A stretch of DNA of 64,000 nucleotides from Microcystis wesenbergii NRERC-220 (GTDB lineage: Bacteria; Cyanobacteriota; Cyanobacteriia; Cyanobacteriales; Microcystaceae). Location: assembly GCF_032027425.1 (NCBI RefSeq), contig NZ_JAVSJA010000001.1, forward strand, positions 3,918,001 through 3,982,000. Direction: 5' to 3'. The notes beneath the pieces were generated by a model. It saw only the letters and a program-made list of their open reading frames with translations. It ran no database searches and was not told the DNA's origin. This document shows positions 53,999 to 62,212 of the stretch, in pieces; position 1 is the stretch's first letter; every line of letters begins with the position of its first letter. Position numbers and translations under genes: made by a program.

Positions 53999-54868
53999 AT
54001 GCTGACAAATTTTCGGAAATTTCAACTAGAAGTTAATGGCATTACTATCAATGGTATCAAAGGTGGGCGCGGTTTTCCGCTGCTTTTGCTGCATGGTTAT
54101 CCCCAAACCCATCAAATGTGGCATAAAATCGCCCCCCGATTAGCGGCTAATTTTACGGTGATCGCCACGGATCTGCGCGGCTACGGGGATAGCGATAAAC
54201 CCTTACCCCTAGAGGATTCTAGCAATTACTGCAAGCGAGTCATGGCCCTCGATCAGGTGTTGCTGATGGAAAAATTGGGTTATCAGGAATTTTATCTAAT
54301 CGGCCACGATCGAGGGGCGCGAGTTTCCCACCGTCTCGCCCTTGATTTTCCCGAAAAGGTCAAAAAACTCGTTTTACTCGATATAGCCACAACGCTGGCG
54401 ATGTACGAGGCGACTGATAAAACTTTTGCCACTGCCTACTATCATTGGTTTTTCTTGATTCAGCCTTCCCCTTTTCCCGAAACCCTGATCGCCGCTAATC
54501 CCGATTATTATCTGCAACATTGCTTGCAAAGTTGGGGCCGAGATTTTAGCGCTTTTACAGAGGAAGCTTTGGGGGAATATCGGCGTTGTTTTCGAGATTT
54601 AAGGACGATAACCGCCACTTGTGCCGATTATCGGGCCGCCGCTACCATCGATTTAGAGCATGATCGTCAGGATTTAGACCGGAAAATTTCCTCCCCCCTC
54701 TTGGTTCTTTGGGGAAAAAAAGGTTTCATTGCACGTCAATACGATGTGATTGCTCTTTGGCAGCAGCGAGCTAATCAAGTCACCGGACAAGCGATCGCCA
54801 GTGGTCATTTTTTACCGGAAGAAGCACCGGAAGAGACGGTACAGGCGATCGAGGAGTTTCTTCAATAA
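53999..54868 (+). CDS. Haloacetate dehalogenase-like alpha/beta hydrolase
   Basis: 289 residues. LLLHGYPQTHQMWHKIAP (oxyanion strand), ATDLRGYGDSDKP, nucleophile Asp in IGHDRGARVSHRLALDFP, a Trp/Tyr pair in YYHWFFLIQPSPFPE, and the His in ASGHFLPEEAPEE. The Asp nucleophile with RGARV and YHWFF motifs is the pattern of fluoroacetate dehalogenases; many such genes are annotated that way without known halide substrate. Cytoplasmic. Preceded by GGTGACAGGAGGCAAAA, a good ribosome binding site. Confidence 0.85.
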   Translation: MLTNFRKFQLEVNGITINGIKGGRGFPLLLLHGYPQTHQMWHKIAPRLAANFTVIATDLRGYGDSDKPLPLEDSSNYCKRVMALDQVLLMEKLGYQEFYLIGHDRGARVSHRLALDFPEKVKKLVLLDIATTLAMYEATDKTFATAYYHWFFLIQPSPFPETLIAANPDYYLQHCLQSWGRDFSAFTEEALGEYRRCFRDLRTITATCADYRAAATIDLEHDRQDLDRKISSPLLVLWGKKGFIARQYDVIALWQQRANQVTGQAIASGHFLPEEAPEETVQAIEEFLQ

Positions 54869-55062
54869 GTAAAGATATTGATAGGGAAATTCTTCGAGTT
54901 AGGAGTGAGAGGACGGGAGGTAAATCGTTAGCTCATCGGGTTTTCATTTTGACAAAATTATACTTCTGTTAGAATATTGAACCTAAGACACTTATTAAAC
55001 ACAGGGGGAAAAAACTGGTATTAAATCGATTTTTTTCAATCAATTACCGATCAAATATTATT

Positions 55063-56007
55063 ATGCAAATGCTAAAATATTCCCTGATTGTTCCCATCTA
55101 TAACGAAGAAGAAACTATTGACGAACTGTATCGCCGGGTGAGTGCTGTCATGAATAATTTAGATGGGGCGGTAGAATTAATCCTAGTAAATGATGGTAGT
55201 AAAGATAGTTCCTTAAAACTGCTGCGAGAACTGCACAAAGCTGATTCACGAGTATGTTATATCAGTTTCGCCCGCAATTTTGGTCATCAAGCGGCGGTAA
55301 CTGCTGGACTTAATTTTTGCCGAGGACAAGTAATTATTGTTTTGGATGCCGACCTGCAAGATCCGCCCGAATTAATTCCCCAAATGATTGAAAAATGGCA
55401 AGAGGGGTATCAAGTAGTTTATGCCCAAAGAACCAAGAGAAAACAAGAAAGTTGGTTTAAAAAACTGACGGCCTATCTCTTTTATCGTTTGCTTAAAAGA
55501 CTCGCTGATGTGGATATTCCCGCCGATACAGGAGACTTTTGTTTAATGGATCGTCAGGTAGTAGATCTATTAAATTCTCTCCCAGAAAGAAATCGTTATA
55601 TTCGTGGGTTGCGCGCTTGGATTGGCTTTCCACAAACTGCGGTTAAATTTGAGCGGGATGCGCGCTTTGCCGGGGAAGTAAAATATACCTTTAGCAAATC
55701 ATTATCTTTAGCTATTAATAGCCTAGTATCTTTTTCCCGTGTCCCCTTACGTTTTGCCACCTATCTAGGATTATTTTCTGCCCTGATATCTTTGATTATG
55801 GCTCTGTTAGTATTATATTGGCGTTTACAGCAACCCGACTCACCGATCACGGGTTTTGCCACGATTATGATCGCTATATTTTTTCTGGGTTCTGTGCAGC
55901 TAATTAGCATCGGAATACTAGGAGAATATATCGGCAGAATTTACGAGGAAGTTAAAGGCAGACCCACCTACACAATTGCTGAGTTAGCTGGCTTACAAAT
56001 TTCTTGA
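55063..56007 (+). CDS. GT2 glycosyltransferase with C-terminal membrane helices (DPM1/GtrB type)
   Basis: 314 residues. [47 protein letters not shown], the metal site [16 protein letters not shown], and [20 protein letters not shown] are standard for polyprenyl-phosphate glycosyltransferases. Two transmembrane helices follow (about 230-255 and 265-290). It likely charges undecaprenyl phosphate with a sugar at the membrane for surface-polysaccharide assembly. The nearby hypothetical at 56348 might belong to the same process. Confidence 0.9.
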   Translation: MQMLKYSLIVPIYNEEETIDELYRRVSAVMNNLDGAVELILVNDGSKDSSLKLLRELHKADSRVCYISFARNFGHQAAVTAGLNFCRGQVIIVLDADLQDPPELIPQMIEKWQEGYQVVYAQRTKRKQESWFKKLTAYLFYRLLKRLADVDIPADTGDFCLMDRQVVDLLNSLPERNRYIRGLRAWIGFPQTAVKFERDARFAGEVKYTFSKSLSLAINSLVSFSRVPLRFATYLGLFSALISLIMALLVLYWRLQQPDSPITGFATIMIAIFFLGSVQLISIGILGEYIGRIYEEVKGRPTYTIAELAGLQIS

Positions 56008-56160
56008 TTATTGTCGGTAAGAATCGCTAAAATTGCCAGTTGATGGAGAGAATAAAAAGCTTTCTTGAGTGCCGCTCTCTGTTTTTTCAACCCTAGGATG
56101 CGAAAAGTCTTGACAAATGGACAGCTTTGCTGTATGTTGGTGGGTAAGAATCCCATAATA

Positions 56161-56282
56161 CCAAATCCGTTTTTAATAGTGTGATTAACTCACAAGTTAT
56201 GGATTGTTTCTCCCCACTCCCTTCTCCCTGCTCCCTGCTCCCTGCTCCGCTGCTCCCCTATACCTTTTAAACAGGATTTAGT
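56161..56282. mobile_element. Possible MITE with CTAAATCC-type ends
   Basis: Ends CCAAATCCGTTTTTAATAG and, inverted, ACTAAATCCTGTTTAAAAGG, with TA outside both. The inside has CTCCCTG repeats. Boundaries approximate. It explains most of the 56008-56347 gap. Confidence 0.5.
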
Positions 56283-56347
56283 GTAATTAGCCCCTCTGTA
56301 GCGATAACAGCTAAAACTAAAAAACTATTCAGGACGAAGAATCATTT

Positions 56348-57190
56348 ATGAAAGCGATCGTTTTAACCTGCGATAAGTACATTAAATTTGCCGATCACAT
56401 GATTTATACTTATCAAAAATGGTGGCCGAGTAATCCTTTTACTTTTCGGGTTCCCTACGGCGATTATCCTGAGAACTTGGCAAAATATGGCGATAAAGTG
56501 GAGTTAATTCCGATGGATTGTTCCAAGATTAAGGACACGGTTTTAAATCTCTTAAAAGACTTGCCTGACGAAGAATGGATTTATTGGTGCATGGATGATA
56601 ATTATCTGATACGAATTCAAGAAGAAGCAGTTAATGATATCTACAATTTTGTTATCAATAACGCCGATTCCGATCTAATAGCAGTTTTATTCGTGCGCAA
56701 CCGTAAAGGTGGTTACTTTAAAAGCGACAAATTTATCCAAGAAGGAGTCAAGATTCTCACGCCTAAAAAGCAAGTAGTTTTACGAGAAACAGTATTTTCT
56801 CAAGCAGATATTCTCCAGAGTGTCTGGTCTCATCAATTCATCAGAGTAAAAGCTTTGAGAAGAATTTTTGAAAGTTTTCCTGATCGACCATTTGTAGCTA
56901 AGGAAATGGATAGTTTTAAACACACAAAATTAGTGGGAGAAAGACAATTAATTGTGGAGAATAATATAGCTGTGTATGGGGAAAGCACCAGTCGCGGTGA
57001 AATCACAGAAAATTGCGCCGCTAGTTTTAAACGCTGGGGAATGGAGTTACCGACGAATATGAACATCTCTAAGAAATATCATGTATATGGAGAACTTCCC
57101 TATCAATGGCTAGGATTAAAAATAACCCCTCCTCCCAGAGTCAAACAGTTTTTAACCGATGTTACTCGCTGGTATTGGCGTAATGTGTGA
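56348..57190 (+). CDS. Hypothetical protein, possible GT-A-type glycosyltransferase
   Basis: 280 residues, no signal or membrane segment. The N-terminus MKAIVLTCDKYIKFADHMIY and the acidic WIYWCMDDNYLIRI (about residues 78-91) recall the first strand and metal site of small GT-A enzymes. The later part (ALRRIFESFPDRPFVAKEMD, FKRWGMELPTNMNI) is not diagnostic. Located after a polyprenyl-phosphate glycosyltransferase, which supports a surface-glycan role. I do not recognise a named family. ATG at 56348 preceded by AGGACGAAG. Confidence 0.6.
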   Translation: MKAIVLTCDKYIKFADHMIYTYQKWWPSNPFTFRVPYGDYPENLAKYGDKVELIPMDCSKIKDTVLNLLKDLPDEEWIYWCMDDNYLIRIQEEAVNDIYNFVINNADSDLIAVLFVRNRKGGYFKSDKFIQEGVKILTPKKQVVLRETVFSQADILQSVWSHQFIRVKALRRIFESFPDRPFVAKEMDSFKHTKLVGERQLIVENNIAVYGESTSRGEITENCAASFKRWGMELPTNMNISKKYHVYGELPYQWLGLKITPPPRVKQFLTDVTRWYWRNV

Positions 57191-57308
57191 GGGGTTGAAA
57201 TTTAAACTCACCTAGAAACAGACCCGTTCCTTTTCTTGATTGTTCCGCCCAGTTTCACAGAGACGAAATTTCGCCTCTGTTAGCCAGACTGATAGCTGAT
57301 TGGAATCG
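57191..57308. other. Intergenic inverted repeat between convergent genes
   Basis: CAGAGACGAAATTTCGCCTCTG near 57257 is a 22-bp near-perfect palindrome (one mismatch pair) between the hypothetical (+) and amt (-). It could be a terminator without a clear T-run. Confidence 0.4.
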
Positions 57309-58733
57309 CTAATAATTTTCTCGAGGATTTGTGGTCGGAGAATTTTCTTGGTAGGAAAAGCTGCTACCAAACTCGAATTCCCGTCCGTAGGCTTCCTCTC
57401 CGTGTTCAGGAACATCTAACCCTTCTGCTTCCGTATTCGGTTTAACCCGCAGCTCCATAAATAGACTGAGAACTTTCAGGATAACAAAAGTACCCACGGC
57501 CGCAAAGATATAAGTAGCGGCAACGCCAACAAATTGCGTCCACAGTAACCCCGGATTCCCAAAAAATAAACCATCATTTCCGGCTGAATTAACCGATTTT
57601 GTGGCAAAAAGCCCCGTAAGCAGCGCCCCTATGGTCCCGCCGACACCATGGACGGGATAGGTATCCAAAGAATCATCAAAGCGCAATTTTGCCCGCAGAC
57701 TAACCGCAAAAAAACAGGTAAGGGCAGTGATCGAACCAATGAGAATCGCCCCAATCGGCAGTACATAGCCGGCAGCCGGAGTTATACCGACTAATCCCCC
57801 TAAAAATCCACTAGCAATACCGATCGCCGTCGGTTTACCCCGTAAAATCCATTCTATAAGCATCCATGTCAAACCACCAGCCGAAGCTGCGATACTGGTA
57901 TTAACAAAAGCTGTCGTGGCCAGGGAACTAGAGGAAAGCGCACTACCCCCGTTAAAACCAAACCAACCGAACCAGAGTAAACCGATACCTAGGAGAACAA
58001 AAGGCACATTATGGGGTGCATAGGTTTGGACACCAAAACTACGCCGCGGACCGATCATCCAGGCGGCCACCAGTGCGGAAATCCCGGAACTAATGTGAAC
58101 AACGGTTCCACCGGCGAAATCCAGCGCCCCAGTGGCTGCCAACCAACCCTTACCCCAAACCCAGTGAGCTAGGGGAGAATAGATAAAGGTGGACCAAAGC
58201 AGTAAAAACCAAAAATAGGCTTTAAAGTTGACCCGTTCCACGATCGCACCCGAAATTAAAGCCGGGGTGATGATGGCGAACATCATCTGATAGACCATAA
58301 ACACTTGATGGGGAACGGTGGGTGCATAACCGATATTGTCAGGTGTGGCCGCGGTGACACCGTTAAGAAAAATCCAATCTAGTCCCCCGATAAAAGCTTC
58401 AATTCCCTCGCCAAAACCACTTTTACCCGGGGTGACATCGAAAGCGAGACTATAACCCCACAGCACCCAAGTTACACCGATGACGCCCATGGCCACCAAA
58501 CTCATCATCATGGTGTTGAGGACGTTACGCGAACGCACTAAACCCCCATAAAAAAAAGCCAGTCCGGGGGTCATTAATAAAACTAAGGCCGACGAGATCA
58601 GCATCCAAGCGGTATCTCCAGCACTAATCGGATTGGGGGGAGCTGCGGCGATGGTTTCCGCAAAAACTGGGGCAACTCCGCAATTGAATCCCAGTCCCAG
58701 CAAAAGTATGGTTATTCCTACGATCTTTTTCAT
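57309..58733 (-). CDS. amt: Ammonium transporter (second of a tandem pair)
   Basis: 474 residues. N-terminal signal-like segment (about 1-26, ending PVFAET) and eleven predicted membrane helices of the Amt/Rh fold. Conserved blocks are AWMLISSALVLLMTPGLAFF, HWVWGKGWLAATGALDFAGG, TVVHISSGISALVAAW (conserved His) and YPVHGVGGTIGALLTGLFA (second His). Cytoplasmic tail NTEAEGLDVPEHGEEAYG. It imports ammonium across the plasma membrane and is usually under NtcA nitrogen control in cyanobacteria; I could not find a clear GTA-N8-TAC box upstream. 175 bp separate it from the other amt gene, same strand. Confidence 0.95.
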   Translation of the reverse strand: MKKIVGITILLLGLGFNCGVAPVFAETIAAAPPNPISAGDTAWMLISSALVLLMTPGLAFFYGGLVRSRNVLNTMMMSLVAMGVIGVTWVLWGYSLAFDVTPGKSGFGEGIEAFIGGLDWIFLNGVTAATPDNIGYAPTVPHQVFMVYQMMFAIITPALISGAIVERVNFKAYFWFLLLWSTFIYSPLAHWVWGKGWLAATGALDFAGGTVVHISSGISALVAAWMIGPRRSFGVQTYAPHNVPFVLLGIGLLWFGWFGFNGGSALSSSSLATTAFVNTSIAASAGGLTWMLIEWILRGKPTAIGIASGFLGGLVGITPAAGYVLPIGAILIGSITALTCFFAVSLRAKLRFDDSLDTYPVHGVGGTIGALLTGLFATKSVNSAGNDGLFFGNPGLLWTQFVGVAATYIFAAVGTFVILKVLSLFMELRVKPNTEAEGLDVPEHGEEAYGREFEFGSSFSYQENSPTTNPRENY

Positions 58734-58908
58734 TGTCGGTTGGTGGTTAGTAGCAAGATTAATTTTTTCTGTCCGTAAAGAGACAAAAACCGAAAGAGAA
58801 AAGGTTTAGAAGGCAATTATAGCCACCGATCGCATCGGGGCGAGGCCTTCTTCCTTTTCTCTTTAACTTTGTCGGGTATCTAATTAATCTATCTTTACAA
58901 GGTTTACC

Positions 58909-60345
58909 CTAACGAGTGCTAGGCGTTTCCATGTCAACACTGGAAGCATAATGGCCGCCGGCAACGATATCGGACTCCTTGACGAAACCGCTATAGGCTT
59001 CCATTCCGTGTTCACCCACATCCAAACCTTCCATTTCTTCTTCGGGAGTAACACGAATACCGAGGGTAGCCTTGAGGATTGTCCAAACAATACCACTAAC
59101 AATCAGGGTAAAGGCCCCTACTGCTACAATCCCGATAATTTGGTTAATAAACAGTTGGAATTGACCGGTGATTAAACCCGCATCTTTGTTGAAGATACCC
59201 ACGGCTAAAGTTCCAAACACACCACAGACGAGGTGAACGGAAGTCGCACCCACGGGGTCATCAATTTCCAGCTTATCGAAGAAAGCCACCGAGTAAACCA
59301 CGACCACACCAGCAATTAAACCGATAATTAAGGCCGACCAATAGGATACACCATCACAACTGGCAGTAACCGCTACTAAACCGGCGAGAATACCGTTAAT
59401 AATCATCGAAAGGTCGGGTTTACCATCTTTCGCCCAAGCGGTAAAGGTAGCGGCAATGCCGCCCGCGGCCCCGGCGAGGTTAGTGGTGACAGCGATATAG
59501 GGTACAGTTTCATTAACCGCTAAAGCAGAACCGGGGTTAAAACCGAACCAGCCAATCCAGAGAATTAAACAACCCAAGGTCGCGATACTCATGTTATGGC
59601 CGGGTAAGGCACTGGTGCGACCGTTGATGTATTTACCCATTCTCGGGCCGAGAATTGCCGCCCCCGTTAAGGCAGACCAACCACCGACCGAGTGAACCAC
59701 CGTCGAACCGGCGAAGTCTTTAAAACCAAGGTCGGCTAACCAACCGCCACCCCAAACCCAGTGACCGGTGATCGGGTACATGATACCGACGATAATTAAG
59801 CTAAAAACCAGGAAATCGGTGAATTTAATCCGTTCTGCCACCGCCCCAGATACAATGGTTGCCGCCGTTCCCGCGAAAGCTACTTGGAACAGGAAGAACA
59901 CTGAGGTGGGCAAAGAGGCGGGCATAACGTAGGTGGCGGGATCGCTACTGCTAAGGAACCAACCTCCCGTACCGAAAAATTCGTTACTGACAGACCCAAA
60001 CATCAGGGAGAAACCGATCGCCCAAAATGATATGGTGGAGAGGGCGAAAACGATCAGGTTTTTGGCGAGAACGTTAACGGCGTTTTTCTGGCGACAGAAT
60101 CCCGTTTCTAGCATCGCAAAACCTGCGTTCATAAAGATCACGAGGATGGAGGCAATTAAAACCCAGATTGTATTGAGGGCGTTTTGGACATCTTCGGGGG
60201 TTAGGGGTTTCGCATCTTGGGCCTGTACGGCTGTGTTCCAAACCACGAAAATAATCGCGGACAAAGGAACACAGGCTAACCAGACAGGGTTAATTTTCGG
60301 TAACAAACCGACAAGTTCCCCAGATTTTCGAGCAATTCGTTTCAT
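58909..60345 (-). CDS. amt: Ammonium transporter (first of a tandem pair)
   Basis: 478 residues. Signal-like N-terminus ([18 protein letters not shown], ending QAQ), eleven helices, with [40 protein letters not shown] and [19 protein letters not shown] (the twin-His pore) and the tail [17 protein letters not shown]. More similar to the sll0537/amt3-like or amt2-like long forms than to its neighbour by eye, so the pair is an old duplication rather than a recent one. Plasma-membrane ammonium uptake. About 400 bp upstream leader (60346-60743) contains an ATCAGTTATCAG/TTACTGTTTACTG repeat tract (60600-60715) and no further gene. Confidence 0.95.
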   Translation of the reverse strand: MKRIARKSGELVGLLPKINPVWLACVPLSAIIFVVWNTAVQAQDAKPLTPEDVQNALNTIWVLIASILVIFMNAGFAMLETGFCRQKNAVNVLAKNLIVFALSTISFWAIGFSLMFGSVSNEFFGTGGWFLSSSDPATYVMPASLPTSVFFLFQVAFAGTAATIVSGAVAERIKFTDFLVFSLIIVGIMYPITGHWVWGGGWLADLGFKDFAGSTVVHSVGGWSALTGAAILGPRMGKYINGRTSALPGHNMSIATLGCLILWIGWFGFNPGSALAVNETVPYIAVTTNLAGAAGGIAATFTAWAKDGKPDLSMIINGILAGLVAVTASCDGVSYWSALIIGLIAGVVVVYSVAFFDKLEIDDPVGATSVHLVCGVFGTLAVGIFNKDAGLITGQFQLFINQIIGIVAVGAFTLIVSGIVWTILKATLGIRVTPEEEMEGLDVGEHGMEAYSGFVKESDIVAGGHYASSVDMETPSTR

Positions 60346-60743
60346 CGTTAATTCATTTACTTTTTTGAGTTAGTAGGTCGATTCATTACTGTTGAAAATA
60401 ATTACCGAGCAATTATGTCCGTTCAAACGCTAAATCCTAGGAACAGAGGTCAATCATTTCAGAAGACCAAACAGCTAGGGATTTATCTTGAGGTGTGAGT
60501 AGTCAATGTTTTTTGATCTTTGTTTTTTTTTATTTGAGATTTCTGTATCCTCTGATACGTTTCACTTTAAAATAACAATAGTAGAGAAGTGATCAATAAT
60601 TCAGTTATCAGTTATCAGATGTGAGTTTTCAGTTCACTGATTACTGTTTACTGTTTACTGATCACTGAAAAAAGCTTCCCACTGATCACTGATTACTGTT
60701 TACTAATCACTGAAAAGTCTCCCCTCATTTGGAGAAATAAACA

Positions 60744-61841
60744 ATGGACCGGGCAACGGAATTCGATCGCACAATGATGCAAAGATGTCTAACCCTTGCT
60801 AGGCAAGGCTTGGGGCGGACTTCTCCTAATCCTTTGGTGGGTGCTGTGATCGTTCAAGAGGGTATAATTATCGGCGAAGGGTTTCACCCGGAGGCCGGAC
60901 AACCCCATGCAGAAGTTTTCGCCCTGAGACAGGCAGCAGAAAAAGCGCGTGGTGCCACTTTATACGTCAATCTTGAACCCTGTAACCACTATGGACGTAC
61001 TCCCCCCTGTAGCGAGGCAATTATGCAAGCGGGCATTAAAAAAGTGGTGGTGGGGATGATCGATCCTAATCCCCTGGTGGCGGGGAAAGGCATTGAAAGA
61101 TTAGCATCGGCAGGCATCGAGACACTGGTGGGGGTGGAGGAGTCCGAATGTCGTCAACTTAATCAGGGTTTTATCCATCGCATCACCGCTAAAAAACCCT
61201 TCGGTATCCTCAAATATGCCATGACTCTCGATGGCAAAATTGCCGCTACTAGCGGTCATAGCACTTGGATTACTAGCCCCGCTTCTCGCCAAATAGTCCA
61301 TCAACTGCGATCGGCCTGTGATGCGATTATCGTCGGCGGTAGCACTGTCCGTCAAGATAATCCTCACCTAACCACTCACGGCCTCTCCGATCATAATCCC
61401 CTGCGCGTGGTCATGACTCGATCGCTCGATTTACCCCCCTCCGCCCATCTTTGGGATACCAGTCAATTTCCCACGCTTGTCTATACACAAATTGATTCTA
61501 ATGTCAAGCTTAAGCAACAATTATTAACAAAAGGCGTAGAAGTGATCGAACTAACCGAGGTGACACCCACTTTAGTGATGGAAAATCTTGATCAGAGGGG
61601 ATTTTGTCAGGTTTTGTGGGAGTGCGGCGGCGGTTTAAGCGCAGCAGCGATCGCTGAGGGCATGGTACAAAAAATTATCGCTTTTATCGCGCCCAAAATC
61701 ATCGGGGGAATCCAAGCACCTACTGCCGTGGGCGATTTAGGTTTCCAGTTAATGAGCCAAGCTTTACAGTTAGAAAATGTCACGGTTAATTATCTCAATC
61801 CCGATATTTTGATTGAGGGATATCTGCAAAGTGAAAAGTAG
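60744..61841 (+). CDS. ribD: Bifunctional riboflavin deaminase/reductase
   Basis: 365 residues. The N-terminal deaminase has zinc ligands H55 and E57 in QPHAEVFAL and C80, C89 in EPCNHYGRTPPCSEA. The C-terminal reductase (about 150-365) has ILKYAMTLDGKIAATSGHST, IIVGGSTVRQDNPHLTTHG and LWECGGGLSAAAIAEG. It converts the pyrimidine intermediate of riboflavin synthesis in two steps; cytoplasmic. Full length with no oddities. MITE-A copy 6 begins 5 bp after the stop. Confidence 0.95.
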   Translation: MDRATEFDRTMMQRCLTLARQGLGRTSPNPLVGAVIVQEGIIIGEGFHPEAGQPHAEVFALRQAAEKARGATLYVNLEPCNHYGRTPPCSEAIMQAGIKKVVVGMIDPNPLVAGKGIERLASAGIETLVGVEESECRQLNQGFIHRITAKKPFGILKYAMTLDGKIAATSGHSTWITSPASRQIVHQLRSACDAIIVGGSTVRQDNPHLTTHGLSDHNPLRVVMTRSLDLPPSAHLWDTSQFPTLVYTQIDSNVKLKQQLLTKGVEVIELTEVTPTLVMENLDQRGFCQVLWECGGGLSAAAIAEGMVQKIIAFIAPKIIGGIQAPTAVGDLGFQLMSQALQLENVTVNYLNPDILIEGYLQSEK

Positions 61842-61846
61842 AGCTA

Positions 61847-61956
61847 AGCTGCCCGCGCATTTAAATTGCTTATTGAGATGAGGCACTCTTGCAAGAGGCA
61901 AGGGGGGGGGGAGATTCAGCTAATCTAAGGATAGGCGGTTAAAATGCGTCTTAGCT
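61847..61956 (+). mobile_element. MITE-A copy 6 (110 bp, diverged)
   Basis: Same ends and orientation as copies 2-4, with a shorter TTGCCT-type core and a G10 run. TA at 61845-61846 and 61957-61958. Confidence 0.85.
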
Positions 61957-61989
61957 TACTGCAATTCCCCCTCAATCGGCAAATCTCAA

Positions 61990-62175
61990 CCAACCGCTTG
62001 CAAAAGTCAAAAAGTCATCGATAACCCCGATAATCTGGCACTTACCCCTGATTTTTGCGAGCGAGTTCTAGAAATCGACCCGCTGCCGTCAAATGCGTTT
62101 ATCGGTACGGTTATCCCCCTAGAAGAAGTTGGGCAATCGCTCTGTGATCAATGGTGCCATTATCGAGCAAAATAA
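61990..62175 (+). other. Short protein-like frame of unknown origin
   Basis: One frame reads KVIDNPDNLALTPDFCERVL then EIDPLPSNAFIGTVIPLEEV and GQSLCDQWCHYRAK to a stop at 62175. It has no clear ATG start and may be the 3' part of a gene truncated by the MITE upstream. I do not recognise it. Confidence 0.3.
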
Positions 62176-62212
62176 AAAAGTTAGAATAGTCAAACCCTTA
62201 GTGATTGAACGT

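Noticed and set aside
60346-60743. NtcA-type site GTA-N8-TAC upstream of the amt gene
   Set aside because: The nearest candidate has 11, not 8, bases between GTA and TAC.
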